DNA from: Kocuria rosea
GTDB taxonomy: Bacteria; Actinomycetota; Actinomycetes; Actinomycetales; Micrococcaceae
Direction: 5' to 3'
Assembly: GCF_023715525.1 (NCBI RefSeq)
Contig: NZ_JAMBOG010000012.1
Span: 1-64,000 of the forward strand
DNA length: 64,000 nt
Part shown: one piece after another, positions 1-8,574 of the stretch
How positions within the stretch are numbered: position 1 is the stretch's first letter
Layout: each line of letters begins with the position of its first letter
The notes under the pieces: generated by a model
Told to the model about the DNA's origin: nothing
The model's database searches: none
The model's input: only the letters and a program-made list of their open reading frames with translations
Program-made: the position numbers and the translations under genes

Positions 1-1337
1 TCGACACCGAGGTCCCCTCCCCCGTGGCCGGCACCCTGCTGGAGATCCGGGTCCAGGAGGACGAGGACGCCGAGGTCGGGCAGGTCCTGGCCGTCATCGG
101 CTCCGGCGCCCCCGCCCCGCAGCAGTCGGCCCCGCAGCAGTCGGCCCCGCAGCAGTCCCCCGCTGCGCAGCAGACCGCTCCCGCCCAGTCGCCCGCCGGG
201 CCCGCGGCGGGCGCCGAGGGCTACGAGGGCACGGCCGCCGGCGCGCCGGAGCCCGCCACCTCCCGCGAGGAGGCCCTGGTGAAGACCGACGAGCCCGTGC
301 TCGCGGAGACCTCCGGCGAAAAGCAGCAGGACGCCGCCGAGCGCGACGGCGCCCGGACCGAGAACGTCGGGGCCCCCTCCGGGGACGGCACCGCGTACGT
401 GACGCCGCTGGTGCGCAAGCTCGCCAAGAAGGAGGGCATCGACCTCTCCACCCTCACCGGCACCGGCGTGGGCGGGCGGATCCGCAAGCAGGACGTGCTG
501 GCCGCCGCCGAGCAGAAGAAGAAGGACAGCGCCCCGGCGCCGCAGGCCGCCCCGGCCCCCGCGGCAGCGGCCGCCCCGGCCCCGCAGGCGGCCCCGGCCC
601 CCAAGCCGGACGCCAAGCGCGGCACCACGGAGAAGGCTCCGCGGATCCGGATGACGATCGCCCAGCGCATGCGCGAGTCCCTCCAGGAGTCGGCGCAGCT
701 CACGCAGGTCATCGAGGTCGACATGACCCGCGTGGCCGTGCTGCGCGACCGGGCCAAGGCGAAGTTCCAGCAGCGCGAGGGCGCCAAGCTGACCTACCTG
801 CCGTTCTTCGCGAAGGCGGTCTCCGAGGCCCTGCAGGCGCACCCCAAGCTCAACGCCACCTTCAAGGAGGCCGAGAAGGAGATCGTCTACAACGGCTCGG
901 AGAACATCGCGATCGCGGTGGACACCCCGAAGGGCCTGCTGGTGCCGGTGATCAAGAACGCCGGGGACCTCAACCTGGGCGGCCTGGCCAAGCAGATCGC
1001 GGACCTGGGCGCGCGCGCCAAGGAGGGCAACATCACGCCGGACGACCTCACCGGCGGCACCTTCACGATCACGAACCTGGGCTCCTTCGGCGCCCTGTTC
1101 GACACCCCGATCATCAACCAGCCGCAGGTCGCCATCCTGGGCACGGGCGCGATCGTGAAGCGGCCGATGGTCGTCGCCGACGCCGACGGCAACGACACGA
1201 TTGCCATCCGTCAGATGTGCTACCTGGCGCTGACCTACGACCACCGTCTCGTCGACGGCGCCGACGCGGGCCGCTTCCTCCAGGCGCTCAAGGCGCGCCT
1301 CGAGGAGGGCCGGTTCGAGTCGGAGGTCGGGCTCTGA
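1..1337 (+). CDS. sucB: Dihydrolipoamide acyltransferase E2 (2-oxoglutarate/pyruvate dehydrogenase), 5' truncated
   Basis: E2 core of a 2-oxoacid dehydrogenase complex, moving acyl groups from lipoyl arms to CoA. The reading frame is open from base 3, so the gene starts before the window. The visible N-end ([15 protein letters not shown]) lies just after where the lipoyl-lysine normally sits, so that lysine is outside. Next come an Ala/Pro/Gln-rich linker with PQQSA repeats, an E3-binding domain ([14 protein letters not shown] to [10 protein letters not shown], bases about 395-505), a second Ala/Pro linker, and the catalytic domain ending in [14 protein letters not shown] (bases about 1240-1281), which contains the catalytic His. 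lipB and lipA downstream supply its cofactor, the same neighbourhood as dlaT (Rv2215) in M. tuberculosis. Succinyl- or acetyltransferase specificity cannot be settled here. Confidence 0.93.
   Translation, partial: DTEVPSPVAGTLLEIRVQEDEDAEVGQVLAVIGSGAPAPQQSAPQQSAPQQSPAAQQTAPAQSPAGPAAGAEGYEGTAAGAPEPATSREEALVKTDEPVLAETSGEKQQDAAERDGARTENVGAPSGDGTAYVTPLVRKLAKKEGIDLSTLTGTGVGGRIRKQDVLAAAEQKKKDSAPAPQAAPAPAAAAAPAPQAAPAPKPDAKRGTTEKAPRIRMTIAQRMRESLQESAQLTQVIEVDMTRVAVLRDRAKAKFQQREGAKLTYLPFFAKAVSEALQAHPKLNATFKEAEKEIVYNGSENIAIAVDTPKGLLVPVIKNAGDLNLGGLAKQIADLGARAKEGNITPDDLTGGTFTITNLGSFGALFDTPIINQPQVAILGTGAIVKRPMVVADADGNDTIAIRQMCYLALTYDHRLVDGADAGRFLQALKARLEEGRFESEVGL
115..160 (+). repeat. 15-bp tandem repeats encoding the E2 linker
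   Basis: About three copies of a 15-bp unit (ccgcagcagtcggcc) encode [14 protein letters not shown] in the flexible linker after the lipoyl domain. Repeat number in such linkers can vary without loss of function. This is a coding repeat, not a mobile or CRISPR element. Confidence 0.8.
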
Positions 1338-1384
1338 GGACTCGGCTGACGGCCGGCCGCTGACGCGGCGGCACCACCGCAGCA

Positions 1385-1424
1385 CGGGAGGGCGTGTTCC
1401 TGGTCACAGGGGCACGCCCTCCCG
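1385..1424 (+). terminator. Hairpin downstream of E2 gene
   Basis: A perfect 12-bp inverted repeat (cgggagggcgtg / cacgccctcccg) with a 16-nt loop lies 47 bases after the E2 stop. It has no T-tract, like most hairpins in this window. It probably ends the E2 transcript before the promoter at 1447. Confidence 0.6.
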
Positions 1425-1446
1425 CCGTCGTCCCGGACGGCTCCGA

Positions 1447-1452
1447 TAGGCT
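1447..1452 (+). promoter_or_regulatory. -10 hexamer TAGGCT, leaderless
   Basis: TAGGCT ends 6 nt before the ATG at 1459, placing the expected transcription start at or next to the start codon. No Shine-Dalgarno is present. It belongs to a recurrent leaderless pattern in this window. Confidence 0.6.
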
Positions 1453-1458
1453 CGGAGC

Positions 1459-1806
1459 ATGACCTTCCTGACCGGACTCCTCGTCTTCCTGCACCTCGTC
1501 GGCGCCGCGATCATCGTGGGCACGTGGATCTACACCCTGAAGCTCCCCACGGTCTCGCCGGGGCAGTTCCACGCGTCCCTGCTGAGCCTGGTCACCGGGG
1601 TGCTGCTCGTGGGGATCCACGAGATGGGCGACGGCGAGGTCAACCGCACGAAGATCACGGTCAAGCTCCTCATCGCCCTCGTGGTGGCGGTCGCGGCGTT
1701 CGTCGGGCACCGCAGGACCAGGCGCGGCGAGACGGTCTCGACCGGCCTGGCCCACGCCGTGGGCGGGTCCGCGCTGATCAACATGGCGGTCGCCACGCTC
1801 TGGTGA
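1459..1806 (+). CDS. Small conserved integral membrane protein
   Basis: 115 aa, mostly hydrophobic, with about four predicted membrane segments: residues about 2-24, 36-54, 67-83 and 95-115. A short charged loop (HEMGDGEVNRTK) sits in the middle. I recognise no catalytic motif and assign no function; similar small membrane proteins occur beside the E2 and lipB genes of related actinobacteria. The ATG is chosen because a TAGGCT -10 hexamer lies 6 nt upstream, which fits a leaderless mRNA. The gene converges on the minus-strand pseudokinase and ends 37 nt before its stop, with a shared terminator hairpin between them. Confidence 0.8.
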   Translation: MTFLTGLLVFLHLVGAAIIVGTWIYTLKLPTVSPGQFHASLLSLVTGVLLVGIHEMGDGEVNRTKITVKLLIALVVAVAAFVGHRRTRRGETVSTGLAHAVGGSALINMAVATLW

Positions 1807-1824
1807 TCCCGCTCCGCCCCGTCC

Positions 1825-1859
1825 GGACCCCCGGTGCTGCCCCTCAGCGCCGGGGGTCC
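1825..1859. terminator. Bidirectional terminator between convergent genes
   Basis: A 15-bp stem (ggacccccggtgctg against cagcgccgggggtcc, with one G-T pair) and a 5-nt loop. The stop codon of the minus-strand pseudokinase (1844-1846) lies at the loop edge. It can serve both the small membrane protein gene (+) and the pseudokinase gene (-). Confidence 0.7.
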
Positions 1860-3464
1860 TGCGTCGCCGGGTCCCCGGCGGCAGCAGCGGGTGCCACGTC
1901 GCGCAGCCGCCAGCCCCGCGCGGTGCGCACGAGGACGACGTCGACGGTCTGCACCCAGTCGTCGCCGGCCGGGACCACGGACGGGGCGGCGCCCGGGTCC
2001 CCGCGGTAGCCGTGCGTGCGGACCTCGGCCACGACCTCGACGACGCCGGCTGCCGGGGCGGCAGGACCGGCCGGGCGCACCGCCGCCACCTCCAGCACGA
2101 GTCCGGCGAACGGGTACCCGCCGCCGCGGTCCGCCCGCTCGAGCGTGCGCCGGTCCGCCTCCAGGGTCGCGCTGCCGGGGGCGTAGACCTCCTCGAGGAG
2201 CCGGGCGTCCCCGGTGCGCAGGGCCCGCCCCCGCCGCGCCACGAGCTCCCGCAGGGCCTCGCCGGCCCCGTCCGCCACGGCGCCATCCGCCTCCCGGCCC
2301 GTCCGCGTGTCCTCCGCCGACCGGTGCCCGGGGTCATGGTCCTCCGCCGGCCCCGTCCCGGCGGCCCCGGGGACACCGGCCGGTCGAGTCGCGGACACTC
2401 CCGGGACCGGCGGGCTCCCGGGAGCGGACCGGCCGTCCTCCTCGGGCACCAGCAGCGGGCCCGCGGCAGCGGCGGCGAGCACCAGGGCGGCCGCCACCGA
2501 CAGGCGCCCGTGCCACCGCCGGGCGCCGGCCCGCGCGCGGCCCCCCGCCCGACGCGCACGCCCGGGCCGCCGGGCGCCGGTGTCCACCCCGCCCGGCACC
2601 GCCCGGCCCGGCGCCGCCCGCCCGGACCCAGGGGCCGGGGACGCCGCGGCCCCCGCGGCGAGCGCCGCCGCGGTGGGCCGGTCGGCCGGTTCGACGGCGA
2701 GGGCCGCCTGCACCGAGCCGACGAGCTCCGGCGGGGCGGCCGGACACAGCAGGGCCAGCGGCACGCGGTGGCCGTCGGGCCCCGGCACCCGGCCGGTGAG
2801 CGCCGTCCACGCCACGACGCCTAGGGCGCGGACGTCGTCCTCCGGGCGGCCGCCGCCCCCGCCGGGCGGCACCGCGGCCCCCGCCAGGGCGACGCCGTCC
2901 GTCCCCTCACCCCGGAACAGGACCTGCCGCGCGGTGAGGCGCCCGTGGCACCAGCCCCGAGCGCGTGCAGCGCCGCGAGGCCCGCGGCGGCCCCGCGCAG
3001 CACCTCGGCGGCCTCGTCCGCGCGGAGCGGTCCGCGCCGGGCCAGCCGCTCCGCCAGGGAGCCGGCGGCCAGGCGGTCCTCGACGAGCCCGACCGGGGTG
3101 GCCGCGGGGCCGAGCAGGGCCCGCACCGCCACGAGGTGGGGCGTCTGCCGTCCCGCCAGGTCCCCGGCCGCCGCCCGCGCGACGGCCGGGGCGAGGCCTG
3201 GTCCCGCCCCGCCCCGGGCGCACACGCGCAGCACGAACTCCTCCCCGGAGCGCTCCTCGCGCACCAGCCACGTGCTGCGCCCCAGCGGCCGCACGCTCTG
3301 CAGCCCCTCCGCCTCCGGCAGGAGCGGCGCACGGCCGGGCTGCCCGGACGGCGCCGCGCCGCCGCGGGCACCGCCCCCCGCAGCGGCGGCCAGCCGCTCC
3401 CGCGGGGACGGGGCACGGACGGGATCGGGGGGTCCGCCGGCGCGGCGCCTGCGCTGTGGTCCAT
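1844..3464 (-). pseudogene. Serine/threonine kinase-like membrane protein, frameshifted (pseudokinase)
   Basis: Two or three frames must be joined to read one protein. The N-lobe ([18 protein letters not shown] to [14 protein letters not shown]) is in one frame. At the CCCC run 2955-2958 the reading moves to another frame, which carries [32 protein letters not shown], a membrane segment (LSVAAALVLAAAAAG) and an outer domain of about 150 aa that looks NTF2/SnoaL-like. A second shift at the GGGGGG run 3427-3432 would connect the ATG at 3464. One added base in each run restores a single frame. The kinase Lys, HRD and DFG motifs are absent (VLRV, CHGRL, no DFG), so even the repaired protein would be a pseudokinase. 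As written, the N-lobe frame stops at 2821. A sequencing indel is as likely as true decay. Confidence 0.72.
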
Positions 3465-3545
3465 GGGCCCAGGATGCCCGGGCGGCGCCCGCGCCCGCCG
3501 GGGCCGTCCACAGCCCCGGCCCCGGCGGGCCTCCCGCCCGCGCGG

Positions 3546-3551
3546 TAGGCT
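3546..3551 (+). promoter_or_regulatory. -10 hexamer TAGGCT, leaderless (lipB)
   Basis: TAGGCT followed by 7 nt (ggggggc) and then the lipB ATG. The expected start of transcription coincides with the A of ATG. Confidence 0.6.
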
Positions 3552-3558
3552 GGGGGGC

Positions 3559-4260
3559 ATGCCCCTCTCCTTCGAACGCCTCGGCTTCGACCCGCACCTC
3601 GTCGACTACCGGGCGGCCCTCGAGCTGCAGCAGAACGTGCACCGTCAGGTCGTCGCCGGCGAGCGGGCCAACACCGTGCTGCTGCTGGAGCACCCGCCGG
3701 TCTACACGGCCGGGCGGCGCACCGAGGCCCACGAGTACCCGTACGACGGGACCGAGGTCGTCGAGATCGGGCGCGGGGGCAAGCTGACCTACCACGGCCC
3801 CGGGATGCTCGTGGGCTACCCCATCGTCCGGCTGCCCGTGCCCATCGACGTGGTCCGGTTCGTCCGGCAGCTGGAGCAGATCATCCTCGCCGTGGTCGCC
3901 GACTTCGGCGTGGCGGCCACCACCGTCGACGGCCGCTCGGGGGCCTGGGTGCTCGCCGACGAGCGCGGGCCCGACCGCAAGATCGCGGCCATCGGCGTGC
4001 AGGTCTCCCGGCGGGCGACCCTGCACGGCTTCGCGCTCAACTGCTCCAACGACCTGCGCCCGTTCGGCAAGATCATCCCCTGCGGGATCACCGACGCCTC
4101 CGTCACGAGCATCTCCCAGGAGACGGGCCGGCGCGTGACCCCCGCCATGGTGGCGGGGCGCATGGAACAGGAAATATCCGCCCGGCAGGACGAGTTGTGC
4201 GAACAGTTCACCCCGTCCGGGACCCCCGGCCCGCTGCCCTGGCCGACCGCCGTCAGCTGA
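3559..4260 (+). CDS. lipB: Lipoyl(octanoyl) transferase LipB
   Basis: Transfers octanoyl from acyl carrier protein to the lipoyl domains of E2 and H proteins, the first step of de novo lipoylation. 233 aa, the normal family length. The conserved [18 protein letters not shown] motif is at about residues 72-89. The catalytic dyad is Lys141 ([10 protein letters not shown]) and Cys175 (IIPCGI). The start is ATG 3559: the frame is open further upstream but that part shows no family similarity, and a TAGGCT hexamer 7 nt upstream predicts a leaderless message. lipA follows after 70 nt, so the two form the lipoate synthesis pair beside the E2 gene they serve. Confidence 0.95.
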   Translation: MPLSFERLGFDPHLVDYRAALELQQNVHRQVVAGERANTVLLLEHPPVYTAGRRTEAHEYPYDGTEVVEIGRGGKLTYHGPGMLVGYPIVRLPVPIDVVRFVRQLEQIILAVVADFGVAATTVDGRSGAWVLADERGPDRKIAAIGVQVSRRATLHGFALNCSNDLRPFGKIIPCGITDASVTSISQETGRRVTPAMVAGRMEQEISARQDELCEQFTPSGTPGPLPWPTAVS

Positions 4261-4330
4261 CCTGCGCCGTCCCCGGGACCACCGGGACCCACAGCGCACC
4301 ACCGTCGACATCTCGACAAGGAGACCGACC

Positions 4331-5338
4331 ATGACCGTTGCCCCCGAGGGCCGCCGCCTGCTGCGCGTCGAGGCGCGCAACGCCCAGACGCCGATCGAGA
4401 AGAAGCCCTCGTGGCTGAAGAACACCGCCCGCATGGGCCCGGAGTTCCAGGAGCTCAAGTCCCTCGCCCGGGGCAAGGGGCTGCACACGGTCTGCGAGGA
4501 GGCGGGCTGTCCCAACATCTACGAGTGCTGGGAGGACCGGGAGGCCACGTTCCTGATCGGCGGGTCCAAGTGCACGCGCCGCTGCGACTTCTGCGACATC
4601 GCCACCGGCAAGCCGGACCTGCTCGACGTCACCGAGCCCCGGAAGGTCGCGGAGTCGGTCAAGGAGCTCGGCCTGCGCTACGCGACCGTCACGGGCGTGG
4701 CGCGCGACGACCTCGAGGACGGCGGCGCGTGGCTCTACGCCGAGACCATCCGCGCCATCCACACCCTGAACCCCAACACCGGCGTGGAGATCCTCATCCC
4801 GGACTTCCAGGGCAAGCCCGACCGGCTGCAGCAGGTCATCGACGCGCAGCCCGAGGTGTTCGCGCACAACGTCGAGACCGTCCCCCGCATCTTCCGCCAG
4901 ATCCGCCCCGCGTTCACCTACGAGCGCTCCCTCGACGTCATCACCCAGGGCAAGGAGGCGGGCATGATCACGAAGTCCAACCTCATCCTCGGCATGGGCG
5001 AGACCACCGAGGAGATCCACGAGGCGCTGTGCGACCTCAACGACGCCGGGTGCGACATCATCACCTTGACCCAGTACCTGCGGCCCTCTCCGCTGTTCCA
5101 CCCGATCGACCGGTGGGTCAAGCCCGAGGAGTTCGTGGAGCTGTCCGCGGCGGCCGAGGAGATCGGCTTCCTCGGGGTGATGGCCGGTCCCATGGTGCGC
5201 TCCTCGTACCGCGCCGGACGCCTGTGGGCGCGGGCCATGGAGAAGTCCGGGCGGGAGATCCCCGCCCACCTGGCGCACATCGAGGACACCGGCAGCGCCT
5301 CCCAGGAGGCGTCCTCGCTCGTGCAGCGGCTCGGCTGA
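4331..5338 (+). CDS. lipA: Lipoyl synthase LipA (radical SAM)
   Basis: Inserts two sulfurs into octanoyl-domain to form lipoyl groups. 335 aa. The auxiliary 4Fe-4S ligands are Cys55, Cys60 and Cys66 ([12 protein letters not shown]). The radical SAM cluster ligands are Cys81, Cys85 and Cys88 (CTRRCDFC). The C-terminal region has the usual RSSYRAG ending that supplies the serine ligand to the auxiliary cluster. The start is supported by AAGGAGA 7 nt before ATG. Co-directional with lipB; together they mature the E2 protein encoded at the left edge. Confidence 0.96.
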   Translation: MTVAPEGRRLLRVEARNAQTPIEKKPSWLKNTARMGPEFQELKSLARGKGLHTVCEEAGCPNIYECWEDREATFLIGGSKCTRRCDFCDIATGKPDLLDVTEPRKVAESVKELGLRYATVTGVARDDLEDGGAWLYAETIRAIHTLNPNTGVEILIPDFQGKPDRLQQVIDAQPEVFAHNVETVPRIFRQIRPAFTYERSLDVITQGKEAGMITKSNLILGMGETTEEIHEALCDLNDAGCDIITLTQYLRPSPLFHPIDRWVKPEEFVELSAAAEEIGFLGVMAGPMVRSSYRAGRLWARAMEKSGREIPAHLAHIEDTGSASQEASSLVQRLG

Positions 5339-5370
5339 GCCGTCGGCCGCTCGACGCCGCGACCACCCGC

Positions 5371-5376
5371 TAAACT
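5371..5376 (+). promoter_or_regulatory. -10 hexamer TAAACT
   Basis: TAAACT in the lipA-DUF4191 gap. With initiation about 6-7 nt downstream it gives a leader of roughly 80 nt, which contains the UUCG-loop hairpin at 5395-5412. Confidence 0.45.
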
Positions 5377-5394
5377 GGAGGACGGGCCGGGTAC

Positions 5395-5412
5395 GGCGCG
5401 CTTCGGCGCGCC
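5395..5412 (+). promoter_or_regulatory. Leader hairpin with C(UUCG)G tetraloop
   Basis: ggcgcgc-ttcg-gcgcgcc: a perfect 7-bp GC stem closed by the exceptionally stable cUUCGg tetraloop, in the probable 5' leader of the DUF4191 gene. It may terminate lipA transcripts, stabilise the leader, or slow translation. Which one cannot be told from sequence. Confidence 0.5.
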
Positions 5413-5464
5413 CGCCGCCGTGTCCCCGAACCACCGCCACCGCACCACAGGACGAGGTCTCACC

Positions 5465-6262
5465 GTGTCACCTTCCCACGCCAAGTCGCGCGCCACGTCG
5501 CGATCCGCCTCCTCCGGGAAGCCGTCCGACAAGCCGGCCGAGAAGCCGACCCGGGCGCAGAAGCGCGAGGCGAAGAAGCAGCGGAAGGCCGCCAAGGGCC
5601 CCGGTTTCCTCGGGCAGATCAAGCAGGTCTACGGGATGACCCGCGAGACCGAGCCGAACATCGGGTGGTGGATGCTGCTGCTGGGCCTCGGCGTCCTGCT
5701 GGTGTTCCTGCTGATCGGCGTGCTGGTCGGCAACTGGATCACCTGGCTGCTCATCGGCCTGCCCTTCGCCGTGCTGGCGGCCTCCTTCTACCTCTCCCGC
5801 CGGGCCGAGCGCGCCGCGTTCGCCCGGATCGAGGACCAGCCCGGCGCCGCCGGGGCCGCCCTCTCCGCCCTGCGCCGCGGCTGGATCGTCGAGGAGCAGC
5901 CCGTCGCCATGGACCCTCGCACCCGTGACCTCGTTTTCCGGGCCGTGGGCCGTCCCGGCGTGGTGCTCGTGACGGAGGGCCCCGCCGGCCGCGTGGACAA
6001 GCTCGTCTCCAAGGAGCGCCGCCGGATCGGACCGGTGATCCAGAACGTGCCGATCCACGTCATCAAGACCGGCAAGGGCGAGGGCCAGGTGCCCCTGCGC
6101 GAGCTGTCCAAGCAGATGAAGAAGCTGGAGAAGAAGCTCACCCAGCAGGAGGTGCAGACGGTGCACAAGCGGATGAGCACCCTCGGCAACCGACTGCCGA
6201 TCCCCAAGGGCGTGGATCCCATGCGCGCCCGGCCGGACCGCAAGGCCATGCGCGGCCGCTGA
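5465..6262 (+). CDS. DUF4191 family membrane protein
   Basis: 265 aa. The N-terminal 45 residues are basic (RAQKREAKKQRKAAKG). Two membrane helices follow, around WWMLLLGLGVLLVFLLIGVL and ITWLLIGLPFAVLAASF, then a cytoplasmic domain of about 150 aa with a basic Lys-rich stretch (KQMKKLEKKLTQQEV). It matches the position and architecture of M. tuberculosis Rv2219, between lipA and the RDD gene. The biochemical role is unknown. GTG 5465 is chosen over the in-frame ATG at 5420 because the extra residues look like translated leader and a GAGG lies shortly upstream of the GTG. Confidence 0.85.
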   Translation: MSPSHAKSRATSRSASSGKPSDKPAEKPTRAQKREAKKQRKAAKGPGFLGQIKQVYGMTRETEPNIGWWMLLLGLGVLLVFLLIGVLVGNWITWLLIGLPFAVLAASFYLSRRAERAAFARIEDQPGAAGAALSALRRGWIVEEQPVAMDPRTRDLVFRAVGRPGVVLVTEGPAGRVDKLVSKERRRIGPVIQNVPIHVIKTGKGEGQVPLRELSKQMKKLEKKLTQQEVQTVHKRMSTLGNRLPIPKGVDPMRARPDRKAMRGR

Positions 6263-6278
6263 GCCCGGCTCCGCCACC

Positions 6279-6320
6279 ACGACGGCGCCCCCCACCTCCC
6301 GAGGTGAGGGGCGCCGTCGT
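6279..6320. terminator. Bidirectional hairpin between DUF4191 and RDD genes
   Basis: A 19-bp stem with a single mismatch and a 4-nt loop, placed between two convergent stop codons (6262 and 6352). There is no long T-tract. Confidence 0.7.
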
Positions 6321-6351
6321 CGTTGCCGGCCCGCCGTGCCGGGGCGGCGGG

Positions 6352-6795
6352 TCAGCGGACGCGGACCACGAGCGTGCCCACGGCCCGGTCGTGCAGCCCG
6401 CGCTGGTCGGCGTCGAAGACGACGGGCGGCAGGAGCAGGCACAGCAGCAGGGACCGCAGCGCGGCGCGGGCCGGGCCCGCCGGCCGGCCGTCGAGCGTCT
6501 GGACCTGCAGGCCCACCAGCAGGTGGCCCGGTGTGTGGCCGAGGGTCCCGACGAGGAGCACGTTGAGGACGAGCAGCAGGACGAGGGTCATCAGCCCGTG
6601 CTCGTTCCACTGGGGCACCAGCCACTGCGCGACCGCCCAGCACAGGTACCAGTCCACCACCAGGGCCACGGCCCGCCGCCCGAAGCGGCCGACGGAACCC
6701 CGTCCCTCCGCGGGCCGGCCGAGGCGCTGCCCCGGGTACTGCTGGCCCGTCTGCGGCCCCTCGAGCCAGGAGCCCACGTCGCGTCTGTCGATCAT
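6352..6795 (-). CDS. RDD family membrane protein
   Basis: 147 aa with three hydrophobic segments (ALVVDWYLCWAVAQWLV, LMTLVLLLVLNVLLVGTLG, LRSLLLCLLLPPVVF) and the RDD-type signature of an Arg before an Asp in helix 1 (FGRRAVALVVDW) and GHTPGHLLVGL after helix 2. Corresponds in place to Rv2219A. RDD proteins are small membrane proteins of mostly unknown role, some linked to ion transport. ATG 6795 is chosen because TACCCT lies 6 nt upstream, a leaderless arrangement. Upstream in-frame codons are inside the intergenic region shared with glnA. Confidence 0.85.
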   Translation of the reverse strand: MIDRRDVGSWLEGPQTGQQYPGQRLGRPAEGRGSVGRFGRRAVALVVDWYLCWAVAQWLVPQWNEHGLMTLVLLLVLNVLLVGTLGHTPGHLLVGLQVQTLDGRPAGPARAALRSLLLCLLLPPVVFDADQRGLHDRAVGTLVVRVR

Positions 6796-6801
6796 GGTCC
6801 C

Positions 6802-6807
6802 AGGGTA
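6802..6807 (-). promoter_or_regulatory. -10 hexamer TACCCT, leaderless (RDD gene)
   Basis: Minus-strand TACCCT, then 6 nt (gggacc), then the ATG of the RDD gene. Confidence 0.55.
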
Positions 6808-6878
6808 TCGGCCGGCACCGACCCGCCCTTCCGGCGGGTCCCCGGACCGGGCGCACGCCACGGCGGCGCCGGGCGCGT

Positions 6879-6916
6879 GTAACATCGCCGAAACACCCGG
6901 GATACGGGGCCTTAAT
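6879..6916 (+). promoter_or_regulatory. Candidate GlnR operator upstream of glnA
   Basis: GTAAC-n6-GAAAC at 6879-6894 is an exact match to the first half of the GlnR consensus described for Streptomyces (gTnAc-n6-GaAAc repeated). After another 6 nt comes a degenerate second half, GATAC-n6-TTAAT. The block stands out as A/T-rich in very GC-rich DNA. It lies just upstream of a TAGCGT hexamer (6927-6932), a suitable place for an activator of glnA. The function is inferred; glnR itself is not in the window. Confidence 0.6.
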
Positions 6917-6926
6917 GCCGTGTCCG

Positions 6927-6932
6927 TAGCGT
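6927..6932 (+). promoter_or_regulatory. Candidate glnA -10 hexamer TAGCGT
   Basis: TAGCGT lies 10 nt after the GlnR-like box. Initiation near 6939 would give a leader of about 65 nt with an AAGGAGA Shine-Dalgarno. There is no good -35, as expected for an activator-dependent promoter. Confidence 0.4.
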
Positions 6933-7003
6933 GGGCTCCGGAATAGGGCGCCGCGCACGGCCACGGCCCGGTTGTCCAGCCCACCTATGAAGGAGAACAG
7001 CTG

Positions 7004-8428
7004 ATGTTCCAGTCACCCGAGGAAGTCCTCGCGTTCATCAAGGACGAGGAGATCGTCTTCGTCGACATCCGGTTCACGGATCTGCCCGGCGTGCAGCAGC
7101 ACTTCAACCTCCCGGCCAAAGCGGTGGACGACGACTTCTTCGTGCACGGCCAGCTGTTCGACGGCTCCTCCATCCGGGGCTTCCAGGGCATCGCCGAGTC
7201 CGACATGCAGCTGATCCCGGACCCGACCTCCGCGTTCGTCGACCCCTTCCGCGTCGAGAAGACCCTCGTGGTCACCTGCTCGATCGTCAACCCGCGCACC
7301 GGGGAGCCCTACCACCGCGACCCGCGCGGCGTGGCGGAGCGCGCCGAGGCGTACATGGCCTCGACCGGCATCGCGGACGTCGCGAACTTCGCCTCCGAGG
7401 CCGAGTTCTTCATCTTCGAGGACGTGCGCTTCCAGGTCCAGCCGCAGGGCTCGTTCTACTCCATCGACTCCGACGAGGCGCCCTGGAACTCCGGGCGCAA
7501 GGAGGAGGGCGGCAACCTCGGCAACAAGACCCTCACCAAGGGCGGCTACTTCCCGGTGTCCCCCGTCGACAAGCAGGCCGACCTGCGCGACGCGATGTGC
7601 GTGGCCCTCGACGAGGTCGGCCTCGAGGTCGAGCGCTCCCACCACGAGGTGGGCGCCCCCGGCCAGGCCGAGATCAACTACCGCTTCAACACCCTCACCA
7701 AGGCCGCGGACGACCTGCTGAAGTTCAAGTACGTCATCAAGAACACCGCGGACGCCTTCGGCAAGTCGGCGACCTTCATGCCGAAGCCGGTGTTCAACGA
7801 CAACGGCTCGGGCATGCACTGCCACCAGTCCCTGTGGAAGGGCAGCGAGCCGCTGTTCTACGACGAGAAGGGCTACGCGGGCCTGTCCGACCTCGCCCGC
7901 TGGTACATCGGCGGCCTGCTCGAGCACTCCTCCGCCGTGCTGGCGTTCACGAACCCGACCGTGAACTCCTACCGCCGCCTGGTCAAGGGCTTCGAGGCCC
8001 CGGTCAACATGGTGTACTCGCAGGGCAACCGCTCCGCCGGCATCCGCATCCCGATCACGGGCACCAACCCGAAGGCCAAGCGCCTCGAGTTCCGCGCCCC
8101 GGACCCCTCGTGCAACCCCTACCTGGCGTTCGCCGCGCAGCTGATGGCGGGCCTGGACGGGATCCGCAACCGCATCGAGCCGGCCGACCCGATCGACAAG
8201 GACCTCTACGAGCTCCCGCCGGAGGAGGCCAAGGACATCAAGAAGGCCCCGGGCTCCCTGGAGGAGGCCCTGCAGGCCCTCGAGGCGGACCACGAGTTCC
8301 TGCTGGCCGGGGACGTGTTCACCGAGGACCTCATCGAGACCTGGATCGCCTACAAGCGCGAGAACGAGCTCAAGCCGCTCTCGCTCGTGCCGCACCCGCT
8401 CGAGTTCGAGCTCTACTACGGCGTCTGA
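7004..8428 (+). CDS. glnA: Glutamine synthetase type I (GlnA1)
   Basis: Makes glutamine from glutamate, ammonia and ATP; cytosolic dodecamer. 474 aa, full length. Visible motifs include [13 protein letters not shown], the ATP-site segment [20 protein letters not shown] and the glutamate-site [10 protein letters not shown]. The regulatory tyrosine is Tyr402 in [10 protein letters not shown], the family's adenylylation site. glnE, which encodes the adenylylating enzyme, follows convergently after 146 nt. The start is set by AAGGAGA 8 nt upstream of ATG. The upstream region has a GlnR-like box. The stop codon lies inside the first copy of a 22-bp tandem duplication. Confidence 0.97.
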   Translation: MFQSPEEVLAFIKDEEIVFVDIRFTDLPGVQQHFNLPAKAVDDDFFVHGQLFDGSSIRGFQGIAESDMQLIPDPTSAFVDPFRVEKTLVVTCSIVNPRTGEPYHRDPRGVAERAEAYMASTGIADVANFASEAEFFIFEDVRFQVQPQGSFYSIDSDEAPWNSGRKEEGGNLGNKTLTKGGYFPVSPVDKQADLRDAMCVALDEVGLEVERSHHEVGAPGQAEINYRFNTLTKAADDLLKFKYVIKNTADAFGKSATFMPKPVFNDNGSGMHCHQSLWKGSEPLFYDEKGYAGLSDLARWYIGGLLEHSSAVLAFTNPTVNSYRRLVKGFEAPVNMVYSQGNRSAGIRIPITGTNPKAKRLEFRAPDPSCNPYLAFAAQLMAGLDGIRNRIEPADPIDKDLYELPPEEAKDIKKAPGSLEEALQALEADHEFLLAGDVFTEDLIETWIAYKRENELKPLSLVPHPLEFELYYGV

Positions 8429-8461
8429 TCCGCACGGATACGGCGTCTGATCCGCACGGAT
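8418..8461 (+). repeat. Perfect 22-bp tandem duplication across the glnA stop
   Basis: Two identical adjacent copies of a 22-bp unit (8418-8439 and 8440-8461). Each contains GGCGTCTGA and the small palindrome ATCCG-cac-GGAT. The first copy supplies the last codons and stop of glnA; the second is untranslated. Confidence 0.9.
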
Positions 8462-8470
8462 CGCCCGCCG

Positions 8471-8518
8471 CACGGGGAAGGCCCCGGACCCCTCGCAGGG
8501 TCCGGGGCCTTCCCCGTG
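8471..8518. terminator. Bidirectional terminator, glnA / glnE
   Basis: A perfect 21-bp stem (cacggggaaggccccggaccc and its complement) with a 6-nt loop between the convergent glnA and glnE genes. Confidence 0.8.
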
Positions 8519-8574
8519 TCCGGGTCGCGGACCGCCCGGGCGGGCCCGTGCGCCGCGCTGGTCAGGACCCGGCG

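Noticed and set aside
115-160. CRISPR-like short repeats
   Set aside because: The 15-bp units are directly adjacent, in frame and encode the E2 linker; no spacers or cas genes.
2945-2965. Programmed frameshift as explanation for the kinase-like gene
   Set aside because: There is no slippery heptamer and no clear downstream pseudoknot; a second break at 3427-3432 makes plain indels more likely.
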